DNA from: Lachnospiraceae bacterium
Lineage (GTDB): Bacteria; Bacillota; Clostridia; Lachnospirales; Lachnospiraceae
DNA: 64,000 bases
Assembly: GCA_029012365.1 (NCBI GenBank)
Contig: JAQXLY010000064.1
Coordinates: 1-64,000 of the forward strand
Reading direction: 5' to 3'
Shown here: one piece after another, positions 17,799 to 25,227 of the stretch
Layout: each line of letters opens with the position of its first letter
How positions within the stretch are numbered: the stretch's first letter is position 1
Translations under genes and position numbers: made by a program
Notes under the pieces: generated by a model
Told to the model about the DNA's origin: nothing
Databases searched by the model: none
The model's input: only the letters and a program-made list of their open reading frames with translations

Positions 17799-18458
17799 AT
17801 GAAGATTACCTATGAAGCAATTAAGGCGAACCCAAGTGTGCAGACCTATATTAAAAAGGCGGATGAGTCGTTAATGGCACTCGGGTTTACGGAACACAGC
17901 TTTGCTCATGTGACAAAGGTAGCCATGACAGCAAGTGATATTTTGAAGACCCTCGGCTATAGCGAGAGGGAAGTAGAGCTTGCAAAGGTTGCCGGGTATC
18001 TTCACGACATCGGGAATGTGATTAATCGCATTGACCATGCGCAAAGCGGCGCTGTTATGGCATTCCGTATTCTGGATAAGATGGGAGCGGAGGATGAGGA
18101 CATTGCCACTATTATTACTGCCATCGGAAATCACGACGAGTCTACGGCATTTCCGGTAAATCCTGTGGCAGCGGCGTTGATTCTTGCGGATAAGACCGAT
18201 GTGCGTTATACCCGTGTGCGAAATCAGGATTTTGCATCCTTTGACATTCACGACCGGGTAAATTATTCGGTAAAAGAGTCTGTTGTGACGGTTCACAAGG
18301 GGAAATGTATTGAGCTTAATCTGACGATTGATACGAAGGAATGCTCGGTGGCTAATTATTTCGAGATTTTCTTAAATCGTATGATTCTATGTAAGAAGGC
18401 GGCAGAGCGGCTGGACCATGCGTTTCGGCTTATTATTAATGGGCAGCAGCTGATGTAA
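17799..18458 (+). CDS. HD-domain phosphohydrolase
   Basis: A 219-residue protein with the metal-binding pattern of HD hydrolases: His37, the LHD pair (69-70), His80, NHD (111-113) and Asp131 in ADKTDV. It lies four bases after the glucuronidase stop and is probably co-transcribed with it, though no functional link is obvious. The substrate, a nucleotide or other phosphoester, is unknown. Confidence 0.8.
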   Translation: MKITYEAIKANPSVQTYIKKADESLMALGFTEHSFAHVTKVAMTASDILKTLGYSEREVELAKVAGYLHDIGNVINRIDHAQSGAVMAFRILDKMGAEDEDIATIITAIGNHDESTAFPVNPVAAALILADKTDVRYTRVRNQDFASFDIHDRVNYSVKESVVTVHKGKCIELNLTIDTKECSVANYFEIFLNRMILCKKAAERLDHAFRLIINGQQLM

Positions 18459-18496
18459 AGGGAAAGTGATTTCTATACGTTACTTCAAAAAAGTGC

Positions 18497-18525
18497 TTGC
18501 ATTATGAATAAAGAAGCGTTACAAT
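18497..18525 (+). promoter_or_regulatory. Promoter of the DHFR gene
   Basis: TTGCAT (18497-18502) and TACAAT (18520-18525) are separated by 17 bases, about 35 bases before the DHFR start codon. Confidence 0.6.
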
Positions 18526-18558
18526 ATTTGAGAAATTAGTAAGAAGGGCAGGAAACAG

Positions 18559-19053
18559 ATGAAACTGATTGCAACGGTAGATAATCACTGGGCGATAGGG
18601 CACCGGGGAGGACGGCTGGTACGGATTCCCACGGATGAACGTTTCTTTCGTTTTGAGACGATGTATAAGACTGTGATTATGAGCCGTTTGGTGCAGGAAG
18701 AGTTTTCGGCAGGGCAGCCGCCGCGTGACCGCAACAACATTATTCTGACGAGAAAGAAGGAGCTGAAGCTAAATGATGTGACGGTGGTGCATAGCTTTGA
18801 GGAAGCTATGGAAGCAGCCGCTCCGTATCCGGCCGATCAGATATATGTTATCGGCGGAGCGTCGGTGTTCGAACAGTTTCTCCCTTACTGTGACGAAGCC
18901 TTTATTACGAAGATTGATTATGATTATGATGCGGACAAGTACCTTCCGAATTTGGATAAGGATCCGGACTGGGACTTAGTGGATGTTTCGGATGAGCAGA
19001 CCTATTATGATTTGATTTACGAGCGTCGCCGTTATGTCCGTAAGAAAAAGTGA
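18559..19053 (+). CDS. Dihydrofolate reductase, divergent
   Basis: A 164-residue protein. It starts MKLIATVDNHWAIGHRGG, matching the NADPH/folate start of DHFR, and keeps the late cofactor motif IYVIGGASVFEQFLPYCDEAFITKI. The usual MGRKT.ES block is changed to MSRLVQEEFSAGQPPRDRNN, with the expected RNNIILTR strand after it. It reduces dihydrofolate to tetrahydrofolate. Because of the altered block, activity and trimethoprim sensitivity may differ from standard FolA. Confidence 0.8.
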   Translation: MKLIATVDNHWAIGHRGGRLVRIPTDERFFRFETMYKTVIMSRLVQEEFSAGQPPRDRNNIILTRKKELKLNDVTVVHSFEEAMEAAAPYPADQIYVIGGASVFEQFLPYCDEAFITKIDYDYDADKYLPNLDKDPDWDLVDVSDEQTYYDLIYERRRYVRKKK

Positions 19054-19069
19054 GCAGGAGGATATTAAA

Positions 19070-20140
19070 GTGTTAAACATCAGAATTGAGAAGACAACAA
19101 ACCCGAAGCCGCTTCCGACTCCGGAAAACCCGTTGAAGTTCGGTACGATTTTTACCGATCATATGTTTATTATGAATTACGAGACAGGAAAGGGCTGGCA
19201 TGATGCCCGCATCGTACCGTATCAGCCGATCGTTTTGGATCCGGCGGCAATGGTATTTCATTACGGGCAGGAGATGTTCGAGGGCTTAAAGGCATACCGC
19301 GCGGATGACGGCAGAGTTCTTTTGTTCCGTCCGGATATGAATGCAAAGCGTACGAACAATACAAACAAGAGATTGTGTATTCCGGAGCTTCCGGAGGAGG
19401 ATTTTGTAGAGGCGGTAAAGGCAGTGGTTAAGATGGATGAGGCATGGGTTCCGACAAAGCCGGGTACTTCCCTTTATATTCGTCCGTTTATTATTGCAAC
19501 CGACCCGTTCCTAGGTGTACGTCCGTCAGACACGTATCAGTTCATTATTATCCTTTCTCCGGTAGGACCGTATTATCCGGAAGGCCTTGACCCGGTAAAA
19601 ATCTGGATTGAGGACGACTATGTAAGAGCGGTAAAGGGTGGTATCGGCGAGGCAAAGACCGGCGGTAACTACGTGGCTTCCATGGCAGCACAGGTAAAGG
19701 CACATGACGAGGGCTATTCTCAGGTATTGTGGCTTGACGGCGTGGAGCGTAAGTATATCGAAGAAGTAGGTGCAATGAATATCTTCTTTAAGATTAACGG
19801 CACGATTGTAACTCCGATGTTAAACGGCAGTATTTTACCGGGTATTACCAGAAATTCCGTAATTGCACTTTGCAAGGAATGGGGACTTTCGGTAGAGGAG
19901 CGTCGTGTATCCGCACAGGAGCTTGTAGATGCTTATGAGGCAGGTACGTTAGAGGAAGTATTCGGTACCGGTACGGCAGCGGTTATTTCTCCGGTAGGTG
20001 CGCTTCGTTATGAAAATCGTGTAATGCAGATTAAGGATGGTTCCATCGGTGAATACAGCCAGAAGCTGTACGATACCATCACCGGCATCCAGCTTGGAAA
20101 GATTAAGGATACCAGAGGATGGGTAGTTGAGGTAAAGTAA
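19070..20140 (+). CDS. ilvE: Branched-chain amino acid aminotransferase
   Basis: A 356-residue PLP enzyme of fold type IV. It contains FHYGQEMFEGLKAYR, then RPFI near the substrate site, GEAKTGGNYVASM and YIEEVGAMNIFF. It moves the amino group between glutamate and the keto acids of Val, Leu and Ile. I chose GTG 19070, eight bases behind AGGAGG (19057-19062); the upstream ATG at 19034 lies inside the DHFR gene and lacks a site. Confidence 0.92.
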   Translation: MLNIRIEKTTNPKPLPTPENPLKFGTIFTDHMFIMNYETGKGWHDARIVPYQPIVLDPAAMVFHYGQEMFEGLKAYRADDGRVLLFRPDMNAKRTNNTNKRLCIPELPEEDFVEAVKAVVKMDEAWVPTKPGTSLYIRPFIIATDPFLGVRPSDTYQFIIILSPVGPYYPEGLDPVKIWIEDDYVRAVKGGIGEAKTGGNYVASMAAQVKAHDEGYSQVLWLDGVERKYIEEVGAMNIFFKINGTIVTPMLNGSILPGITRNSVIALCKEWGLSVEERRVSAQELVDAYEAGTLEEVFGTGTAAVISPVGALRYENRVMQIKDGSIGEYSQKLYDTITGIQLGKIKDTRGWVVEVK

Positions 20141-20157
20141 GAGAGTTAATATTAAAT

Positions 20158-20197
20158 GCTGTCGCTTCGTGCAAATTAGCATTGAAGCGGCAGCAGG
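20158..20197 (+). terminator. Terminator after ilvE
   Basis: GCTGTCGCTTC (20158-20168) pairs with GAAGCGGCAGC (20184-20194), with one G-U pair, followed by a T-rich run (GGTTCTTTT). Confidence 0.75.
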
Positions 20198-20404
20198 TTC
20201 TTTTCACATTCTTCGTAAAAGTTTTAGTCTGTTAGATATAAGTTCATTGAGTATTCCGCTCAGTATTTCCGTTTAAAAGTGTAATATGGTATTTGGTGTG
20301 GGATTTGTAAAGGTAAAAGATGATTGAATTATTGGAGTGTTCAGGCAATGGGAGAGGGTGAATGTATCATTGATGTCGGCTTTGAAAGGGCCGGAAGGAA
20401 ATTG

Positions 20405-20940
20405 TACCATTGAGATATAAGAATGGCAAGTTTTGCATGGTAGGAAGCATAAGGGGTTGTAACTGTTTACCATATAAAATATATAAAAGAAAGTTGTTAT
20501 GGTAAGAGAAAAATGGAATCTATGGAAGTGTACCATTGGAATACTATAGAAATAGATAGGTATGGTAAAATAATAGAAATGTTTTTGATGAGTACCATTG
20601 AGAAAAAGAGAGGGGGGATTTAATGGTAAGAGAATAAAAGTATTTTTAAAAATGTACCATATTAAATGAGTAAATTGAGGAGCAAATGGTACGAAGACAA
20701 GATACTATGAATAAGTGTGCCATTTAAAGTTTAGAAAGAGAGGGTGATATGGTAAGAAGAAAAAGAATCAAAAAAAGAGTACCATGTGAAATGTACAAAA
20801 GAAAACAGTAATGGTAAGGACAAATTTTGAACTATAAAAACGTACCATGTGATTTTTGTAAAATGTAAGGAAAATGGTAAGAAAGAAAGTGGAATTTAAA
20901 GCCATACCATTAAATCAGAAAAATGTAACGACTAATGGTA
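20405..20940 (+). repeat. Alternating-orientation half-site array, 62.5-bp period
   Basis: TACCAT occurs at 20405, 20468, 20531, 20593, 20655, 20718 (TGCCAT), 20780, 20843 and 20905. Its reverse complement ATGGTA occurs at 20437, 20499, 20562, 20623, 20686, 20749, 20811, 20874 and 20935. The two alternate strictly, with start-to-start steps of 30-32 bases, about three helical turns. The 24-26 base segments between are all different, purine-rich and nearly free of C on this strand. A weak extension is visible (GTACCAT, ATGGTAAGA). Neighbouring sites can form nine hairpins with 6-7 bp stems. The array ends 51 bases before a nuclease-like gene. No CRISPR, integron, iteron or riboswitch class I know has this layout. 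Confidence 0.9.
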
Positions 20941-20991
20941 GAGAGAGTTCAGTCAGATAGGTATAAATAGTGTTAGGAGGATGTAAGAAAC

Positions 20992-21816
20992 ATGAATATG
21001 AATGAAGAACTGTTAAGTAAGCTTGTGCAGGAGAAAGATGAGTGCAGAAAAATGTTGCCGGAAATAAAGAAAGCAATTAAAAAAGCACCTGAAGGCACAT
21101 TACATATTTTGAACGCGAAAGGAAAATATCCGCAATATTATCTCTATGATAAGGGATGGACAGGGCAATGTAAAAATGGACGGTTCATTCAGAGAAAGGA
21201 TAATAGACTGGCACAGCGACTTGCGCAGAAACAATATGATATTGACGTGGCAGAATGTCTGGAAAGGAAAATCCGGTCAATAGAGCGATTTCTAAAGGAA
21301 TATGAAGCGAATAATGTAATGTCTGTTTATGAACAAATGACAGAGCAGAGAAAAGCTTTGGTAGAACCAGTGGTACTGCCGGACGAGGAATATGTGCGGG
21401 TGTGGAAGAATACAATGAGAGGCAATGCAAATGAGTATCAGAAGAACGTAGAAATCTATACCGATACAGGGGAGCGGGTGAGGTCAAAATCCGAAAAAAT
21501 ATTGGCAGACCGGTTTGGACATGAGGGAATTCCTTACATATATGAACCGGAGCTGGTATTTAAGGATGGAACAAGAGTGTATCCTGATTTTGCATTATTA
21601 CAATTGAGGACAAGAAGGACTATTTATTTTGAGCATTTCGGAATGATGGATTCTTTGGAGTATTGTACCAAAGCATTAAAAAAGATAGAGACTTATTCGA
21701 AAAACGATTACTGGTTCGGAGAAAACTTATTGTATACGTTTGAAACGAAAGAGGAGCCGCTTAATATAAAAAATGTAGACAGGATGATTCATAAGTTTTT
21801 TACTAAGTACCTATAA
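20992..21816 (+). CDS. PD-(D/E)XK nuclease-like protein
   Basis: A 274-residue protein. The N-terminal half is charged and helical (about 1-125, probable coiled coil at 80-105). The C-terminal half has a restriction-endonuclease-like core: RSKSEKILAD (Glu168), then YIYEPELVF, then YPDF (Asp199), then YFEHFGMMD (Glu214, His215), then CTKALKKIETY and LLYTFE. Its order, E...PD(F)...E-x, fits PD-(D/E)XK, with the usual Lys replaced. It starts at ATG 20992 behind AGGAGG (20975-20980). It directly follows the alternating array, which may be its binding region or regulated leader. The cellular role is unknown. Confidence 0.7.
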   Translation: MNMNEELLSKLVQEKDECRKMLPEIKKAIKKAPEGTLHILNAKGKYPQYYLYDKGWTGQCKNGRFIQRKDNRLAQRLAQKQYDIDVAECLERKIRSIERFLKEYEANNVMSVYEQMTEQRKALVEPVVLPDEEYVRVWKNTMRGNANEYQKNVEIYTDTGERVRSKSEKILADRFGHEGIPYIYEPELVFKDGTRVYPDFALLQLRTRRTIYFEHFGMMDSLEYCTKALKKIETYSKNDYWFGENLLYTFETKEEPLNIKNVDRMIHKFFTKYL

Positions 21817-21951
21817 TAGGATATGCGAATGGTGGAAAAGATGTTGAAACGTTATTTTTAATGTGATAGACTAATGAAGAACCGATACATAACAGGCGGA
21901 AAAAGAGTCGGAGGGCGACAGAATTTTATCCGACGATACGGAGAAAAGAAA

Positions 21952-22582
21952 ATGAATGAAGAAAAAATAGCAAGGCTTTGCATGGAAACTATTGACATTG
22001 ACTGGATGGGGGAGGGAGATAAGTTGACCTATGTGGCAATGACGAAAATGGCGTTGCTCAATATGGGATGTGAAGGAATTTCAAGTCGTTGCGGAACTTA
22101 TGAAACGTTGCCTAAAGAAATGAAAACTAATTTGATTAAGTATACAGCAGAAGTTATTTCTTCACCACGTAAATATAACCATGGAGAAGGTGCAGTAAAA
22201 ACATTTGTGAATAATCTTGCACAAAATTTATACATGAATAATGTGTCAGCAATAAATACGTGATGTCTTTCTGGTACAAATGAGAATACGAGAGCGTCAA
22301 CTATGCAAGATTTGTTTGACAGGTGTGGTATAAAGAAATTATGGGAATCTTTAGCTGAACAAGCTGTGCTTAAACAACACTTTGCAAGTATTGACAGAGG
22401 TATTGTAGAAAGTAGTGCGAAATTAAAGGTAGATGAGTTAATGATGTTGCGCTCATCCAGCAAGTGATATTACATGGCCTGATGTAAATAAAATTGGTGA
22501 TTACGTGGATTATCTTGTGGCTTTATCCAAAGCACTAAAAGATGTTATTCAAGTACATGTCTGGGCAAGTGGTAATAAGTAA
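21952..22582 (+). pseudogene. Decayed gene, possible HEPN-domain protein
   Basis: From ATG 21952 (GGAGA upstream) the frame encodes 103 residues and stops at TGA 22261-22263. It then stays open in the same frame (FDRCGIKKLWESLAEQAVLK, VDELMMLR) to 22467. A third segment in another frame (CAHPASDITWPDVNKIGDY to HVWASGNK, stop at 22580-22582) completes what looks like one protein of about 210 residues. The join ELMMLR...CAHP resembles the R-x(4-6)-H motif of HEPN RNases. One nonsense and one frameshift mutation would explain the state. A separate 103-residue gene is the alternative. Confidence 0.5.
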
Positions 22583-22603
22583 TTGGGTAGCAGAGAATAA
22601 AAA

Positions 22604-22635
22604 CCTCAGTAGACTAACTCCACTGAGATTTTCTT
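22604..22635 (+). terminator. Terminator before the kinase gene
   Basis: CCTCAGT (22604-22610) pairs with ACTGAG (22622-22627), followed by ATTTTCTT. Confidence 0.6.
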
Positions 22636-22681
22636 GTACCCTAAAAGCGTTACGGTGAAACATATTATAAGTAGGGGATTT

Positions 22682-24508
22682 ATGAGCAGAATACAGTATC
22701 AGATCATTACGACAATCAAGGAATCGAATAAGGGAAATGTGTATCTTGCCAAGGTGGAGGGATATGTATTTCCTGTTATTGTAAAGCAACTAAAGCACGG
22801 CAATCGGGCAGTATATGACGCTTTGAAAGAAATACAAAATGAGCATATGCCACAGATTTATCATGTGGAAGAGACGGAAGACGGATTGCTGGTGGCAGAA
22901 GAGTACATAGACGGGGAACTGCTTTCGGATTATTTTGTTACACAGGCACCGGAAGAGTCAGGGTGTCTGGATATTGCAAAGCAGCTTTGTACTGGACTTA
23001 AGGAGTTGCATAACCATATTCCGCCGTTGATTCACAGGGATATCAAGCCGTCGAATATAATAATCAATTCCAAAGGAATTGTTAAGATTATCGATTATGA
23101 TTCCTCCAGATTATATAAGGCGGAGTCAGAGAGTGATACCAGGCTGCTGGGTACGGAGAGATATGCGCCTCCGGAACAGTACGGCTTTTCCCAGACGGAT
23201 TGTAGAAGTGATATCTATTCTCTGGGGGTTGTATTCGGTATGTTTCCGAAGTTTGCTTCCCAGGCAAAATACAAGTACTGGAAAAAGCTTGTGGAGAAGT
23301 GTACTCTGTTTGCACCGGAAAGCAGATTTCAGACGGTAGAGGAAGTGGAACGGGAGATTAAGAAAATAGAAAAGACAGGAGTGTCCGGAAGGGGAAAAGT
23401 CGGAGGAATCATAGCTGCTTTTCTGCTTCTTTGTGGTGTGCTTTTTTGGTTGTCTGGGAAAATGGGAAAGTCGGGAGCAAATCCTGAGATGCCACCGACA
23501 CCTGTGCCGACACCAACATTAAGTCCGACACCAACATTAAGTCCGATGCCAACATTAAGTCCGGCGCCAACGTTAAGTCCGACACCTGCCTTGAGTCTTA
23601 CGCCTGCCTTGAGTCCTACGCCGATAGCAACGCCAACGGGAAGACCAACGGTAACTCCGTTTCCTGTCAGGAAGCCGAGCCCGACTCCTATGCCGACTCC
23701 ATTGCCCACGATAACGCCGACACCAACCCCGCTTCCGGGGCCGACCCCGACATTGATTCCTTTGGATTTGGGAGAACCGGTGAAAATTGAATCCTATGCA
23801 GATAGTGTAAATGTATTTCCTCAGGTAAATCGTCCCGAAGCCAGAGAGTCAGAAGAGGATTCTCCGGAGGTGGTAGTTTTAAAAAAGAAGATTGCGATTA
23901 ATAATGCATATGTACAGTATTACTTCAAGGACAGAATGCAAAAGGATGATTTATTAACCTATGTCAGCTTTATGGACGATGCGAGGGAATCCTTTATTGG
24001 CGTGAAGCTGTACTCCTATCAAACCGGAGAGTGGGTGAGACTGAGCAGTACAGAGACTATGGAGAAAGACGGGATTTGCCACATCGATGGACGGTTTATG
24101 GATCGGTTGCCGGATGGGTTTTATCATCTGGTTATACAGATGCGATTTGAAGGAGATAAAGGAATACGGGAGCATTCTGTCTATGTTTATGTATCTGAAA
24201 GCGATACCTTTAACGAACCGATTGGCTATGTAGAAGGTAATCGAATGGAATATCGGGGAGAAAAGGGTGTGACATTACATAGTATTGTCCGGAACAGTTT
24301 CGACCGGAGAATTGAGTCGGTACAATGGGAGTGGGGGGATGATCTGGACCCTTCTTTGTACACGATTTTGTACGGAGGCCGGGCGGTGGAATACTCTGCG
24401 TATTTATTAGAGAGATTTATGGAGACAGGGGAATTGGAGGTTTATCTCAAGCTGTCCGACGGAACAAGGGAACAGGTACTGATTCTGGTGGTTCCGAATA
24501 TGCCTTAG
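22682..24508 (+). CDS. Transmembrane Ser/Thr protein kinase with extracellular domain
   Basis: A 608-residue protein. The cytoplasmic kinase domain (about 5-230) has the ATP-binding Lys35, the catalytic loop HRDIKPSN (118-125), the metal-binding Asp138 in IIDYD (in place of DFG) and YAPPEQYG (161-168). One transmembrane helix (about 240-258) is followed by a long Pro/Thr linker made of PTPTLSP-like repeats (about 269-365) and an extracellular domain (about 370-608) of unknown family without PASTA repeats. ATG 22682 is chosen; the reading upstream lacks a site. It probably senses a surface or wall signal. The genes at 24591 and 25228 may belong to the same pathway. Confidence 0.85.
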   Translation: MSRIQYQIITTIKESNKGNVYLAKVEGYVFPVIVKQLKHGNRAVYDALKEIQNEHMPQIYHVEETEDGLLVAEEYIDGELLSDYFVTQAPEESGCLDIAKQLCTGLKELHNHIPPLIHRDIKPSNIIINSKGIVKIIDYDSSRLYKAESESDTRLLGTERYAPPEQYGFSQTDCRSDIYSLGVVFGMFPKFASQAKYKYWKKLVEKCTLFAPESRFQTVEEVEREIKKIEKTGVSGRGKVGGIIAAFLLLCGVLFWLSGKMGKSGANPEMPPTPVPTPTLSPTPTLSPMPTLSPAPTLSPTPALSLTPALSPTPIATPTGRPTVTPFPVRKPSPTPMPTPLPTITPTPTPLPGPTPTLIPLDLGEPVKIESYADSVNVFPQVNRPEARESEEDSPEVVVLKKKIAINNAYVQYYFKDRMQKDDLLTYVSFMDDARESFIGVKLYSYQTGEWVRLSSTETMEKDGICHIDGRFMDRLPDGFYHLVIQMRFEGDKGIREHSVYVYVSESDTFNEPIGYVEGNRMEYRGEKGVTLHSIVRNSFDRRIESVQWEWGDDLDPSLYTILYGGRAVEYSAYLLERFMETGELEVYLKLSDGTREQVLILVVPNMP

Positions 24509-24590
24509 GCAATAAAAAATGTCCATTATGCTGCCGGCACGAGACTTTTGTGAAAAAAATCTTTAAAATAAAGGAGAGGTTATAGAACGA

Positions 24591-25058
24591 ATGACGTTCA
24601 TGAAACAAAATTATCATGAGGTGTTGGATATCGTGGAGAAGAGTACGGAAGAACTGTTGCACGAGTTGCAGAAGGCGGAGGATGTATTTGAATTTACCAA
24701 AGAAAACAAAGAGGAAATGGAAGTCATTTCCCTGACGGAGCAGTTGGAGCAGCTGTTGAAGAAATATCAAAAGCAAAAAAAAGACGTAATCAGAGATGCC
24801 GGAATGGATACAACTTACGGATACCAGATTTTTGACGGAAGAAAGAAACCGAGACGGGACAAGCTGATTCAGTTAGCCTTCGGTTTTCCTCTGACTGTGG
24901 AGGAAGCCAATAAAATGTTTCGCGCTGCGGGAGTGAGTGACTTATACGTCAGATGTAAGCGTGATACCATCTGTATGTATTGTTTGAAGCAGAAAATGAC
25001 AGTGGACGAATGCAATGCACTGTTATACCAGGCGGGAGAAGAGACGCTGACACAATAA
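24591..25058 (+). CDS. Small helical protein, XRE-like
   Basis: A 155-residue protein. It has a coiled-coil-like N-terminus (about 10-65), then KDVIRDAGMDTTYGYQIFDGRKKPRRDKLIQLA, which resembles the recognition part of a Cro-type HTH, and a C-terminal helical part with the Cys pair CMYC. It starts 82 bases after the kinase stop and ends before a strong terminator, so kinase and this gene likely form a unit. It may be the kinase's cytoplasmic target (inference). GGAGAGG lies upstream of ATG 24591. Confidence 0.55.
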   Translation: MTFMKQNYHEVLDIVEKSTEELLHELQKAEDVFEFTKENKEEMEVISLTEQLEQLLKKYQKQKKDVIRDAGMDTTYGYQIFDGRKKPRRDKLIQLAFGFPLTVEEANKMFRAAGVSDLYVRCKRDTICMYCLKQKMTVDECNALLYQAGEETLTQ

Positions 25059-25075
25059 AACAGAAAACATAAGGA

Positions 25076-25104
25076 AATCAGCTCCACAACGGGGCTGATT
25101 TTTT
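25076..25104 (+). terminator. Terminator
   Basis: AATCAGC (25076-25082) pairs with GCTGATT (25094-25100), continuing into TTTTTT. Confidence 0.85.
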
Positions 25105-25162
25105 CAAAAGAAGAATATCCGAGAATATGCTGACAGCATATGACTTAGTGCGTAAAAAGTAT

Positions 25163-25168
25163 TATAAT
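25163..25168 (+). promoter_or_regulatory. -10 box for the surface-protein gene
   Basis: TATAAT at 25163-25168 lies about 60 bases before the start codon. The -35 position (25140-25145, ATGACT) is a weak match. Confidence 0.4.
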
Positions 25169-25227
25169 CAGGCTATCGAATGGGAAAAAGCATACGATAA
25201 TTACAATATGGAGGAGGACGTACAAAA

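Noticed and set aside
20273-20536. Minus-strand ORF across the start of the array
   Set aside because: It lacks a ribosome binding site and recognisable domains, and the periodic non-coding pattern explains the sequence better.
20405-20940. CRISPR array
   Set aside because: The repeats are only six bases, alternate in orientation, and no Cas gene is nearby. The intervals share a strong base bias instead of looking like foreign DNA.
23329-23709. Minus-strand ORF with VGVGLNVG repeats
   Set aside because: It is the reverse of the Pro/Thr linker codons of the kinase; repeats open all frames.
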